Below are positions 1 to 8,023 of a stretch of DNA of 64,000 nt, in pieces. Positions within the stretch are counted from its first letter, which is position 1. The number at the start of each line of letters is the position of its first letter. The position numbers were made by a program, and so were the translations under genes. Under the pieces are notes generated by a model, which had not been told where the DNA came from, searched no databases, and worked only from the letters and a program-made list of their open reading frames with translations. Source of the stretch: Tenacibaculum sp. 1_MG-2023 (GTDB lineage Bacteria > Bacteroidota > Bacteroidia > Flavobacteriales > Flavobacteriaceae); assembly GCF_030547425.1 (NCBI RefSeq), contig NZ_JAUORH010000007.1, positions 1 to 64,000 of the forward strand, written 5' to 3'.

Positions 1-1314
1 GATAACGACAGTCAACTTGATGTTAATGAAACTTGGAGCTATACTGCTAACTACACAATTACTCAAACCAATATTGATACTGGTTCAGTAACCAATCAAG
101 CAACTGTTACAGGTACAAGCACCAATGGAAATGACGTAAGTGATCTATCAGATAACGATAGTATTCTTGAAGATGACCAAACGCAAACTAATCTTTGTCA
201 ATCCGATGGTATTGCACTTATTAAAACAGCTACTTTCAATGACGAAAACACAGATGGATGTAGCAATGCTGGAGAAACCATAACATATAACTTTACGCTT
301 ACAAACACAGGAAATACTAGTATTGCTAATGTTGTTCTTACCGACCCAATGTTGGGTGGTACAATTGCGCTAGCTTCAGGTGATACCGACAACAACAATC
401 AACTAGATGTTAATGAAACTTGGAGTTATATCGCCGATTACACGATTACTCAGGCCAATATTGATACTGGTTCAGTAACCAATCAAGCAACTGTTACGGG
501 TACAAGTATCAATGGTAATGATGTAAGCGATCTATCAGACAACGATAGTGTACTTGAAGATGACCAAACGCAAACTACTTTGTGTCAACCTAATAACAGT
601 ATTTCTCTTGAAAAAACAAGCACTTTTAATGATACTAATGGAAATGGATATGCTAATATTGGAGAAACCATAACATATAGTTTTATCATATACAATACTG
701 GAGATTCAGTTTTATATGATATTACTTTGCAGGATAACTTACCTGGAATTACAATTAACGGTAGCACCATTCCTCAACTTTTACCGGGGGAAATAGATAA
801 CACAACCTTTACTGCTACTTACAGTATAACTGAGCAAGACTTAATTAACGAATTCGTCACTAATCAAGCCATAATCACCGCTGAAGACTCCTCTGGAAAC
901 TCAATAACTGACACTTCTGACGACCCTAATAACTTAGATGATATTGATGTTGACAATGACGGTGACCCAGATGACCCAACAATAACAGTTTTACCCATAG
1001 AGGAAGTTCCTTTTGAAGTTTTTAATGCTGTTTCCCCTGATGGAGATGGGGCTAATGATTTCTTCCGCATTAACGGTATAGAAAATTACCCTAACAACAA
1101 CCTTAAGGTTTTTAATAGATGGGGCGTTTTAGTTTACCAAACTGATGCCTATGGAACTAATGGAAACTTATTTAAGGGAATTTCTGAAGGACGAGCAACA
1201 GTTAGTAAAGATCAAAAGTTACCTACAGGTACTTATTTCTATATACTAACACGGTGGAACGCTAACCAAGAAGCTATGACTAACAAAGGGTATTTATACC
1301 TAAAAAGAAATTAA
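1..1314 (+). CDS. Type IX-secreted repeat protein with gliding-associated C-terminal sorting domain (5' truncated)
   Basis: The frame is open from base 1, so the start lies outside the window; 437 residues are visible. The sequence shows two near-identical repeats of about 129 residues (387-bp period, beginning at 1 and 388), each with QLDVNETWSY and GSVTNQATVTGTS, then a third diverged repeat. These resemble the DUF11/DUF7507 beta-sandwich repeats of surface adhesins. From about base 1010 the last 100 residues (NAVSPDGDGANDFF, then VFNRWG, PTGTYFY and a Lys/Arg-rich end) match the type B gliding motility-associated C-terminal domain recognised by the type IX secretion system. A PorP/SprF gene follows 15 bp downstream, as is usual for type B cargo. 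Export to the surface is inferred; the ligand is unknown. Confidence 0.9.
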   Translation, partial: DNDSQLDVNETWSYTANYTITQTNIDTGSVTNQATVTGTSTNGNDVSDLSDNDSILEDDQTQTNLCQSDGIALIKTATFNDENTDGCSNAGETITYNFTLTNTGNTSIANVVLTDPMLGGTIALASGDTDNNNQLDVNETWSYIADYTITQANIDTGSVTNQATVTGTSINGNDVSDLSDNDSVLEDDQTQTTLCQPNNSISLEKTSTFNDTNGNGYANIGETITYSFIIYNTGDSVLYDITLQDNLPGITINGSTIPQLLPGEIDNTTFTATYSITEQDLINEFVTNQAIITAEDSSGNSITDTSDDPNNLDDIDVDNDGDPDDPTITVLPIEEVPFEVFNAVSPDGDGANDFFRINGIENYPNNNLKVFNRWGVLVYQTDAYGTNGNLFKGISEGRATVSKDQKLPTGTYFYILTRWNANQEAMTNKGYLYLKRN

Positions 1315-1329
1315 AAAACACAAAACCTA

Positions 1330-2265
1330 ATGAAACATTATTATTTATTACTACTACTATTTATTAGTTCAAATGTGTGTTTTTCTCAACAAGACCCACA
1401 GTATACACAGTACATGTATAATACTCAAGTTGTAAACCCAGGTTATATTGGTTCTAAAACTACTCTTGGTTTAGGATTGTTATATAGAACGCAATGGGCA
1501 GGATTTGAAGGAGCTCCAAACACTGGTACTTTCACCTTTAATACCCCTTTAGGCACACTCAAACGAAATGCAATAGGACTCTCTATTATTAATGATAAAA
1601 TAGGTCCTTCAAACGAAACAGGCATTACGATAGATTATGCATACTCTTTATTGTTATCAGGAAATTCAAGAATATCCTTTGGAATTAAAGGTGGTCTAAG
1701 CATACTTGATGTAGATTATTCTAAACTAAACATATATGATAATAATGATTGGCAGTTTGCAGAAAACATTGATAAAAAAGTACAACCTCAAATAGGTGTA
1801 GGTATTTACTATAACAACGACAGACTCTACCTTGGATTATCAGTACCTAATTTTTTCAATTCAAAACACTATAATTCAGATAGCACCAATAACAGTGACG
1901 AAAACGCTATAGCTATAGAACGTTTACATTACTTCTTAATAGCTGGTTATGTTTTTGATATTAGTGAAAACCTTAAGTTTAAACCTACAACAATGTTTAA
2001 ATGGGTTAACGGATCTCCTTTACAGGCTGATTTATCTGCAAACTTCCTGTTCAATAATAAATTCACCCTCGGAGCCTCATATCGATGGGATGCTGCAATT
2101 AGCGCCATGGCAGGATTTCAAATAACTAATCAGTTATTCTTAGGAATGGGATATGATTTCCAAACTACAGACATCGAAGACCATAGTAATGGTACTTACG
2201 AGTTCTTTTTAAGGTTTGACATCTTTAATAACCCCGAACGCATACTAACACCTAGATTCTTTTAA
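1330..2265 (+). CDS. PorP/SprF family type IX secretion membrane protein
   Basis: This 311-residue protein starts with a signal peptide (about residues 1-19, ending SNVCFSQ) followed by QQDPQYTQYMYN and NPGYIGS, the hallmark opening of PorP/SprF proteins. The rest looks like an outer-membrane beta barrel of about 14 strands and ends in an aromatic residue (RFF). Family members are thought to hold type B cargo at the surface or aid its secretion. The gene sits between the secreted repeat protein and an OmpA/TPR gene with gaps of 15 and 12 bp, a common three-gene cargo-SprF-OmpA operon in Flavobacteriaceae. Its partner is therefore probably the upstream adhesin. Confidence 0.92.
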   Translation: MKHYYLLLLLFISSNVCFSQQDPQYTQYMYNTQVVNPGYIGSKTTLGLGLLYRTQWAGFEGAPNTGTFTFNTPLGTLKRNAIGLSIINDKIGPSNETGITIDYAYSLLLSGNSRISFGIKGGLSILDVDYSKLNIYDNNDWQFAENIDKKVQPQIGVGIYYNNDRLYLGLSVPNFFNSKHYNSDSTNNSDENAIAIERLHYFLIAGYVFDISENLKFKPTTMFKWVNGSPLQADLSANFLFNNKFTLGASYRWDAAISAMAGFQITNQLFLGMGYDFQTTDIEDHSNGTYEFFLRFDIFNNPERILTPRFF

Positions 2266-2277
2266 ACTCTTAATATC

Positions 2278-4230
2278 ATGAAAAAGCATTATTTAATATT
2301 TTATTTTTTTGTTGCCTTAACAAGTACTTCTGCTTTCACTCAAATTGCACTAGTTGAAAAGGCAAATACCAAGTACAATACGTATGATTTTATAGATGCA
2401 CAAAAAATCTATTTAAAAGTCGTTGAAGAAGACTATGGATCAGCTGAAATTTATAGAAAACTGGGAAATACATACTATTTTAACAGCAATTATTCAAGTG
2501 CTGCAAAATGGTATTATAATTTAATAGATCGGTTCCCAAATGAAGCCCTTACAGTTGATTATTTTAGAGCAGCTCAATGTTTAAAAAGCATTAATCAACC
2601 TGAAGAAGCTGAAAAACTCATGGAAGTTTACAGATTTAAAGGAGGAAAAGTTACCTCCTTAAAATCCTATAAAAATGTTGCTGACACTTTATTCAAAAAA
2701 GGTGTGCAGGATAAACTTTTTGAAATAGAAAAAGTTCCTGTAAATACAGAGTATTCAGATTTTGGCCCAGCCTTTTATGGTAACAATATTGTTTTTGCCT
2801 CAAGTAGAAAAAACCCAAATTTATCAAAAGAACAATCTACTAAACTTGCTGGGTGGGACAATCAACCTTTCCTAAACTTATATCAAGTTCCTTTAGATAA
2901 AGACATGAATTTTGGGCAAGTAAAAGCTTTTGACAGAAGTATTAATTCACCTTACCATGAATCTACCGCTATTTTTACAAAAGATGGAAACACCATGTAT
3001 TTCACCAGAAACAATTATTTAAATGGTAAAAAGAAAAGAGACAAAGATCATGTTGTTAGACTCAAAATATATAAAGCCACCAGAAATGGAAATACTTGGG
3101 GAAATATACAGGAACTCCCTTTTAACAACGACAATTACTCCGTTGGGCATCCAACCCTTAACCCCGAAGAAGACAGACTCTACTTTTCCTCAGACATGCC
3201 TGGTAGCTTAGGAATGTCCGATATTTGGTATGTTAAAATTTTAGGAGAAGGCATTTATACAAATCCTATAAACCTTGGCAACAAGATTAACACTGTTGAA
3301 AGAGAAACTTTTCCGTTTGTAAGTGACGATAACGATTTGTATTTTTCTAGTGATGGGCATTCATCAGGCATGGGAGGCTTAGATATTTTTGTAACAAAAC
3401 TAATAAAAGATTCTCATGGAGAAATTTCTACTTTTGGAGACCCTATAAACAGTCCTAAAGACGATTTTGGGTTCATTATAAAAGAGGATAGAATAGGATA
3501 TTTCACATCCAATCGTGATGGTAAAGAAGGTAGTAAAAGTGATGATATTTATCAAATTTGGGAACGCTGTGAAATCACCATTCAAGGACCTGTAATTGAT
3601 AAAAAAACAGGTGAATTAATTCCAAATGCCGAAGTTACTTTAATAGATAGTAACAACAAAGAAGTAAAAACAATGACTGTAGGTAACGATGCTACTTTTT
3701 CTTTCTTATTGGACTGCCAAGAACAATATACCTTAAGAGCAAAGAAAAAGGAGTATTTTCCGAAAGAAAAAGTTATAGAAACCCCTAGCAACCCAAAAAC
3801 CATTAAAATGCCTATTAAGCTAAACATGCCTTTAGCTTTAGAACTTTCTGACCCTTGCCCTCCAAATGATTTAGGGTGTAGATTAACGTTACAACCTATT
3901 TATTTTGATTACGACAAATCTAATATTCGTCCAGATGCAGAAATTGAATTGGCTAAAATTTTAGCCGCTTTAAATGAGTACCCTACTTTGAAAATTAGTA
4001 TTGAATCACATACAGATTCAAGAGGTAACGATTCTTATAATTTAAAGCTATCTGAAGACAGAGCACAAGCTACATTAAATTGGCTACTGAAAAAAGGAAT
4101 AGATATAACAAGATTAACCGCTCAAGGATACGGAGAATCAAAGCTCATTAACAAATGTACTAACAAGACAGCGTGTGCTGAAGATGAACATCAACTCAAT
4201 CGTAGATCTATGTTTATAATTAAAGATTAA
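2278..4230 (+). CDS. OmpA family protein with TPR and WD40-like beta-propeller repeats
   Basis: This 650-residue protein has a signal peptide (residues 1-22), TPR-like helices to about residue 130 (NTKYNTYDFIDAQKIYLKVV, KLGNTYYFNSNYSSAAKWYY), PD40-type beta-propeller repeats (LYFSSDMPGSLGMSDIWYV, LYFSSDGHSSGMGGLDIFV), a carboxypeptidase-regulatory-like fold around 440-520, and a C-terminal OmpA domain (YFDYDKSNIRPDAEIELAKI, then SHTDSRGNDSYN and LSEDRAQATLNWL) that binds peptidoglycan. The architecture matches OmpA proteins encoded after PorP/SprF genes. It likely anchors the surface complex of this operon to the cell wall. A stem-loop terminator follows at 4262. Confidence 0.92.
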   Translation: MKKHYLIFYFFVALTSTSAFTQIALVEKANTKYNTYDFIDAQKIYLKVVEEDYGSAEIYRKLGNTYYFNSNYSSAAKWYYNLIDRFPNEALTVDYFRAAQCLKSINQPEEAEKLMEVYRFKGGKVTSLKSYKNVADTLFKKGVQDKLFEIEKVPVNTEYSDFGPAFYGNNIVFASSRKNPNLSKEQSTKLAGWDNQPFLNLYQVPLDKDMNFGQVKAFDRSINSPYHESTAIFTKDGNTMYFTRNNYLNGKKKRDKDHVVRLKIYKATRNGNTWGNIQELPFNNDNYSVGHPTLNPEEDRLYFSSDMPGSLGMSDIWYVKILGEGIYTNPINLGNKINTVERETFPFVSDDNDLYFSSDGHSSGMGGLDIFVTKLIKDSHGEISTFGDPINSPKDDFGFIIKEDRIGYFTSNRDGKEGSKSDDIYQIWERCEITIQGPVIDKKTGELIPNAEVTLIDSNNKEVKTMTVGNDATFSFLLDCQEQYTLRAKKKEYFPKEKVIETPSNPKTIKMPIKLNMPLALELSDPCPPNDLGCRLTLQPIYFDYDKSNIRPDAEIELAKILAALNEYPTLKISIESHTDSRGNDSYNLKLSEDRAQATLNWLLKKGIDITRLTAQGYGESKLINKCTNKTACAEDEHQLNRRSMFIIKD

Positions 4231-4261
4231 CTTAAGAAAGCTCTTTTTTTGTAGTATATAT

Positions 4262-4308
4262 AACGGTAAAATCTCTTAAGAACAAGAAAGTTTTACCGTT
4301 ACTTTTTT
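4262..4308 (+). terminator. Rho-independent terminator after the OmpA gene
   Basis: AACGGTAAAA (4262-4271) pairs perfectly with TTTTACCGTT (4291-4300) across a 19-nt loop and is followed by ACTTTTTTT. It lies 31 bp after the OmpA stop. The arms are symmetric, so it may also end transcription of the convergent cls gene. Confidence 0.75.
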
Positions 4309-4320
4309 TATTTAACTTAG

Positions 4321-5763
4321 CTATAAAATAGGAGCTAATAAACGAGCTACTCTTTCTGTAAAACGTATTAAAACAGGTCTACTATTCCATTGTTTCATCT
4401 CTATTTTCTCACTGTACTTTAAATCTTCTAAGAAAGCATTTTTCAGCTGACTAGCAAAATCTTTATCATATATCAACGCATTAATTTCAAAATTTAGATC
4501 AAAGCTACGTTCATCTAAATTTGCTGTTCCCACAGAACAAACTAATTCGTCAAACACCATTGTTTTTGCATGTACAAATCCCTTTTTATATCTGTACACC
4601 TCTACTCCTATCTCTAAAACTTCTTTATAAAAAGAGTTTGACACTCCATTAACTAATTTCGAATCTGAAATACTAGGCACCAGTAGTTTTATAGTAACTC
4701 CACTCAAACTGGCTATTTTAAGAGCATCTAAAAAAGAAGCTCTGGGGACAAAGTATGGTGTAGTAATTAATATTTCTTTTTTTGACAACAGTATTGCTTG
4801 AATAAGCGCATACATAATATCTGGATGATCAGAATCAGGTCCGCTTGAAATCACCTGAACTAATTGCTTATGCTCACTAGTCGTTGCTTGGTTGCCTACA
4901 GGAAAAAGATCTTCTTCTACAATAACATTTTGATCTGCACAAAAATTCCAATCTGCTAAAAAAACACGCTGTAAATTCAAAACAGCAAGCCCTTCTATTT
5001 TAATATGTGTATCTCTCCAATAACAATTAAACTTGTTTGGGTTAATATATCTCTCTGAAACATTAACTCCTCCCACAAAGCCAATTTCCCCATCAATTAC
5101 AATAATCTTTCTATGATTTCGATAATTAATTCTATTGGCTAATAACAACCACTTAATTTTATAAAAAGGATATGCTTCGACTCCACTATCAATTAAAGAT
5201 TTCACAAACGATTTACGGATATCTTTACTTCCAAAATCATCGTAAATAAAACGCACTTTAACTCCTTGTTTAGCCTTTTCTTTTAAAACCTCTCCTATTT
5301 CATTTCCTATAGTATCATTTTGATAAATATAATACTCAATATGAATATGGTTTTTAGCTGCTTTTAAAGCCTCAATAACTTCTGGAAATTTACGTTCTCC
5401 ATTCAAGAGTAAACTAACCTTATTGCTATTTGTTAATACATTTTCTTTATGTATAAACTTAGTTAAGTTGTAAAAGTGACCTAAATTATTTTTAGAAGTT
5501 GACAGTGTTTTTTCGGTGTAGTTTTTTAGCTGTTCTTTAAGTTCAAAAAAAATGTTTTTATCTACTTCAAGCTTTTTATTGTATAACTTATAGGTTCTAT
5601 GATTTATCCCAACCATTAAGTAAATAATAACCCCTCCCACAGGAAACAGAATAAGTAAAAACAAATAAGCTATTGCCTTAGATGGTGTTGATGTATTAAT
5701 TATAATAACCGCAACCGTAGCAACAATGGCTATGTATAGAATTATAAGTAGTGTTGTTATCAA
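4321..5763 (-). CDS. cls: Cardiolipin synthase (phospholipase D superfamily)
   Basis: This 480-residue protein makes cardiolipin by joining phosphatidylglycerol units at the inner membrane. Two hydrophobic segments lie in the first 50 residues, and two HKD motifs are clear: HRKIIVIDGEIGFVGG in the first half and HAKTMVFDELVCSVGTANLD in the second. Length and order match bacterial ClsA. The only start that keeps the first membrane helix is a TTG at 5763; an in-frame stop lies just upstream and the next Met is about 50 residues in, so TTG is chosen. The gene is chromosomal and neighbours the split tRNA-Leu. It converges on the OmpA gene. Confidence 0.93.
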   Translation of the reverse strand: MITTLLIILYIAIVATVAVIIINTSTPSKAIAYLFLLILFPVGGVIIYLMVGINHRTYKLYNKKLEVDKNIFFELKEQLKNYTEKTLSTSKNNLGHFYNLTKFIHKENVLTNSNKVSLLLNGERKFPEVIEALKAAKNHIHIEYYIYQNDTIGNEIGEVLKEKAKQGVKVRFIYDDFGSKDIRKSFVKSLIDSGVEAYPFYKIKWLLLANRINYRNHRKIIVIDGEIGFVGGVNVSERYINPNKFNCYWRDTHIKIEGLAVLNLQRVFLADWNFCADQNVIVEEDLFPVGNQATTSEHKQLVQVISSGPDSDHPDIMYALIQAILLSKKEILITTPYFVPRASFLDALKIASLSGVTIKLLVPSISDSKLVNGVSNSFYKEVLEIGVEVYRYKKGFVHAKTMVFDELVCSVGTANLDERSFDLNFEINALIYDKDFASQLKNAFLEDLKYSEKIEMKQWNSRPVLIRFTERVARLLAPIL

Positions 5764-5865
5764 AATAAAAATATTTTTTTCTGCTAAAGATATTTAAAAT
5801 ATTAGCACCTTATACTAAATCAGTAAAAACTAGATAATACTCTTAAAAACCTCAACCATAAAAAA

Positions 5866-5906
5866 CAAAAAACCTTAACTCTATACGAATTAAGGTTTTT
5901 GTTTTT
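5866..5906 (-). terminator. Terminator of the original host tRNA-Leu
   Basis: AACCTTAA (5871-5878) pairs with TTAAGGTT (about 5890-5897), flanked on both sides by A/T runs. It lies just past the 3' end of the tRNA-Leu remnant, so it was probably the terminator of the intact tRNA gene. It is roughly symmetric and could also act on the plus strand. Confidence 0.65.
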
Positions 5907-5913
5907 AAATAAG

Positions 5914-5966
5914 TACGGGCGGAGAGACTCGAACTCTCACACCTCACGGCACTAGATCCTAAGTCT
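5914..5966 (-). pseudogene. 3' part of the host tRNA-Leu(UAG), split by the element
   Basis: Read on the minus strand, this holds the anticodon loop CTTAGGA, the 3' anticodon arm TCTAG, a long variable arm, a T arm (GAGAG-TTCGAGT-CTCTC) and the 3' acceptor strand CGCCCGT. The sequence upstream (5967 onward) gives neither a D arm nor the 5' acceptor strand, so this copy cannot fold as a tRNA. The missing 5' part is at 63086-63125. Joining the two restores a perfect CTAGA/TCTAG anticodon stem and a full acceptor stem with one G-U pair. Confidence 0.88.
5956..5966. other. Left attachment-site core of the ICE
   Basis: The 11 bases ATCCTAAGTCT occur here and at 63086-63096 in the same orientation. 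They span the anticodon loop of the split tRNA-Leu. Sequence outside them is host tRNA on both sides; sequence inside belongs to the element. The exact crossover base within the 11 bp cannot be told. Confidence 0.82.
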
Positions 5967-6068
5967 GGTATATATTGCACCAATAAGACATAAATCATCT
6001 CATTTTCAATGATTTATCCTTTTCGTCATTTTATTTAAAGTCATTTAATATCAGTTAATTTCAACATT

Positions 6069-6093
6069 TGTTGTACCTATGTTGTACCCAAGT
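6069..6093 (+). repeat. Left-end arm-type direct repeat (two TGTTGTACC units)
   Basis: Two copies of TGTTGTACC, 11 bp apart start to start, sit in a 25-bp block that recurs exactly at 62878-62902 near the other element end. A third unit, CCAAATGTTGTACCT, is at 6131-6145. Short repeats inside both ends of an element, near the integrase gene, are typical of integrase arm-binding sites. Binding is inferred. Confidence 0.7.
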
Positions 6094-6130
6094 TTCCTAA
6101 TAAATATGTATCTTTAGGAAGGTTTTAAAA

Positions 6131-6145
6131 CCAAATGTTGTACCT
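6131..6145 (+). repeat. Third left-end TGTTGTACC unit
   Basis: CCAAATGTTGTACCT is identical to bases 62873-62887 at the right end. It abuts the 18-bp site at 6142-6159 and lies 33 bp before the integrase start, so integrase binding here could also repress its own gene. Confidence 0.6.
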
Positions 6146-6159
6146 GATTTGACTTTCGT
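6142..6159 (+). promoter_or_regulatory. 18-bp site shared with the excisionase-operon leader
   Basis: ACCTGATTTGACTTTCGT lies 18 bp upstream of the integrase ATG. Its exact reverse complement is at 26101-26118, 62 bp before the excisionase-like gene. A perfect 18-base match between these two leaders in AT-rich DNA suggests a common regulator-binding site. A possible -7 box for integrase, TATCTTTA, is at 6109-6116, one base from consensus. Confidence 0.5.
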
Positions 6160-6177
6160 ACTCAAAACAGGTTTACA

Positions 6178-7392
6178 ATGTCAACAAGCGCAAAAATTAT
6201 ACTCCGTAAAAAGGTCAACTCTAAAGGCCAATATCCACTTGCAATTAGAATAACTAAGGACCGTCGTTCTACCTACAAACATATAGGGCATTATATTGAA
6301 TTAGAGGATTGGGATACAAAAAATCTTAAAATAAAGAAATCACATCCTGATGCAGAAAGTTTAAATAACCTCTTGACATCAAAACTTTCAGAAGCTAGAA
6401 AAGGTTTGATTGCCTTGCAGACCAACAATAAAGATGCGACAGCTTTCCAAATAAAAAAGGAAATTTACAAGCCCACATCAAGTCTTACATTTTTTGATTT
6501 TGCGGATGAACACCTTGAATCCCTTGAAGCTGAAAATAAAATAAATCGGCATTCGACAGACTCTGCTTGGCTTAGTTATATTGAGAAGTATAGTAAGGCT
6601 CGAAATCTTACATTTCAAGAAATAGATGAGCGTTTTCTCAAAAAGTTCAAAATATATTTAAAAGGCTCTTGCACTCTTTCTGAAACTACCGCTATGAATG
6701 TTATGGTCCTGATAAGACTTCTTTTTAACCGGGCAATAAAAGATAAGGTGGTCAGTAAGGAAATATATCCTTTCGGAACAAGTAAGTTTAAAATTAAATT
6801 CCCAGAAACTACTAAAACAGGCCTATCTGGTAAAGAAATTAAATCTCTTGAAAATTGCCCAGAGCTTTCAGATATGGAAAGACATTCACTAAATGTTTGG
6901 TTATTCAGCTTTTATTTTGCCGGAATGCGTGTTTCGGACGTTTTATTTACACGATGGTCACAAATTTATGACGGTAGATTACATTATAGAATGGGCAAGA
7001 ATTCAAAATTATTGTCGCTAAAAATACCCAATAAGGTCGAAAAAATCTTGTTGGAATATATTTCAGACAAAGAAAATGATAACGATTTTATATTCCCAGA
7101 AATGAAAAAAGCAGATTTGACCGATGCAAAAGATATATATAGGAAGAAAAAGGTCGCTAATAAAAAGTTTAATGACCATTTGAAAAAAATTGCAAAAAGA
7201 ACTGGCATTCAAAAAAAGGTAACTATGCATATTGCTCGTCATTCTTTTGGGAATATTGCCGCGGACAATATTCATCCATTAATGCTTCAAAAGTTATATC
7301 GTCATACAGACCTTAAAACGACAATTAACTATCAAGCTAACTTCATCCATAAAGATGCTGATGATGCCTTGGATAGCGTAGTTAATTTTTAA
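6178..7392 (+). CDS. int: Tyrosine recombinase / ICE integrase
   Basis: This 404-residue protein catalyses integration and excision at the tRNA-Leu site. It has the Bacteroidota layout: an N-terminal arm-binding domain (about 1-100; KIILRKKVNSKGQYPLAIRI), a SAM-like core-binding domain (about 105-205) and a catalytic domain. Catalytic residues are visible: Arg251 in GMRVSDVL, His351 and Arg354 in HIARHSFGN, His376 in LYRHTDLKTT and nucleophile Tyr385 in INYQ. The gene lies about 210 bp inside the left attachment core, with arm-type repeats upstream. The ATG at 6178 is the first plausible start. No truncation is seen. Confidence 0.95.
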   Translation: MSTSAKIILRKKVNSKGQYPLAIRITKDRRSTYKHIGHYIELEDWDTKNLKIKKSHPDAESLNNLLTSKLSEARKGLIALQTNNKDATAFQIKKEIYKPTSSLTFFDFADEHLESLEAENKINRHSTDSAWLSYIEKYSKARNLTFQEIDERFLKKFKIYLKGSCTLSETTAMNVMVLIRLLFNRAIKDKVVSKEIYPFGTSKFKIKFPETTKTGLSGKEIKSLENCPELSDMERHSLNVWLFSFYFAGMRVSDVLFTRWSQIYDGRLHYRMGKNSKLLSLKIPNKVEKILLEYISDKENDNDFIFPEMKKADLTDAKDIYRKKKVANKKFNDHLKKIAKRTGIQKKVTMHIARHSFGNIAADNIHPLMLQKLYRHTDLKTTINYQANFIHKDADDALDSVVNF

Positions 7393-7474
7393 TTTCCTCA
7401 CTTTTTATAATTACGATTTTAGAACTGAAAACCTTAAATAAAACTATTTTTAGGAAAAATTTTAACAAAAAATA

Positions 7475-7494
7475 TTTTGTTTTTTATACCTTTG
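7475..7494 (+). promoter_or_regulatory. Promoter -7 box of the copper-module leader gene
   Basis: TACCTTTG at 7487-7494 matches the Bacteroidota -7 consensus TAnnTTTG. The ATG follows at 7503, so the transcript would have almost no leader. A -33 TTTG at the ideal distance is not clear; the nearest TTTG, at 7476-7479, is too close. Confidence 0.5.
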
Positions 7495-7502
7495 CATCAA
7501 GA

Positions 7503-7916
7503 ATGAAGCAAATTTTTCACAAAATATCATCCTTTTTAATGGCAATTGTAGTGCTTTTCTCTACAATGTCATTTACTATTGATATGCATTATTGTGGTGA
7601 TAATTTAGTTGAAACTGCCATATTCCACAAAGCAAAAGGTTGCGGTATGGAAATGGAAAAACCTTCAACTGATGGTTGTTCCATTAAGGTAAAAGATTGT
7701 TGTTCTGACGAACAATTAATCATTGATGGTCAAGATGAATTAAAAATATCTTTTGACAAACTAACATTTGACCAACAAGTATTTGTTGCGTCTTTCGTTT
7801 ATACTTATATCAACCTTTTTGAAGGGTTGGAAAAAAATGTAACTTCATTTAGGGATTATGTCCCCCCACTCGTCATAAGGCAAATCTACAAGCTTGACGA
7901 GACTTATTTAATTTGA
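7503..7916 (+). CDS. HYC_CC_PP family small exported protein
   Basis: This 137-residue protein starts with a signal peptide or membrane helix (about 1-26), then shows the three motifs that name the family: MHYCGD, DCCSDE and YVPPLV. A Cys/Met-rich stretch (KGCGMEMEKP) could bind soft metals. These proteins are often encoded beside heavy-metal efflux genes in Bacteroidota, and here it heads the copper cluster just before the CusA-like pump. A periplasmic metal-related role is inferred from context only; no biochemical function is known to me. Confidence 0.8.
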   Translation: MKQIFHKISSFLMAIVVLFSTMSFTIDMHYCGDNLVETAIFHKAKGCGMEMEKPSTDGCSIKVKDCCSDEQLIIDGQDELKISFDKLTFDQQVFVASFVYTYINLFEGLEKNVTSFRDYVPPLVIRQIYKLDETYLI

Positions 7917-8023
7917 TTTTTAAGCAATAGACTTTTTTATCCAGTGGATGTTTTCCATTAGGATAATTCTTTGTATTCGGTGTTTTCTTAACACCATTGT
8001 CTAATTGTTTAATTATCAAGCCA

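Noticed and set aside
5967..6068. TTATTGGTGCAATATATACC next to the left core read as a replacement tRNA 5' half
   Set aside because: It has slight D-arm resemblance only; there is no acceptor strand to pair with CGCCCGT and the anticodon stem has a mismatch.
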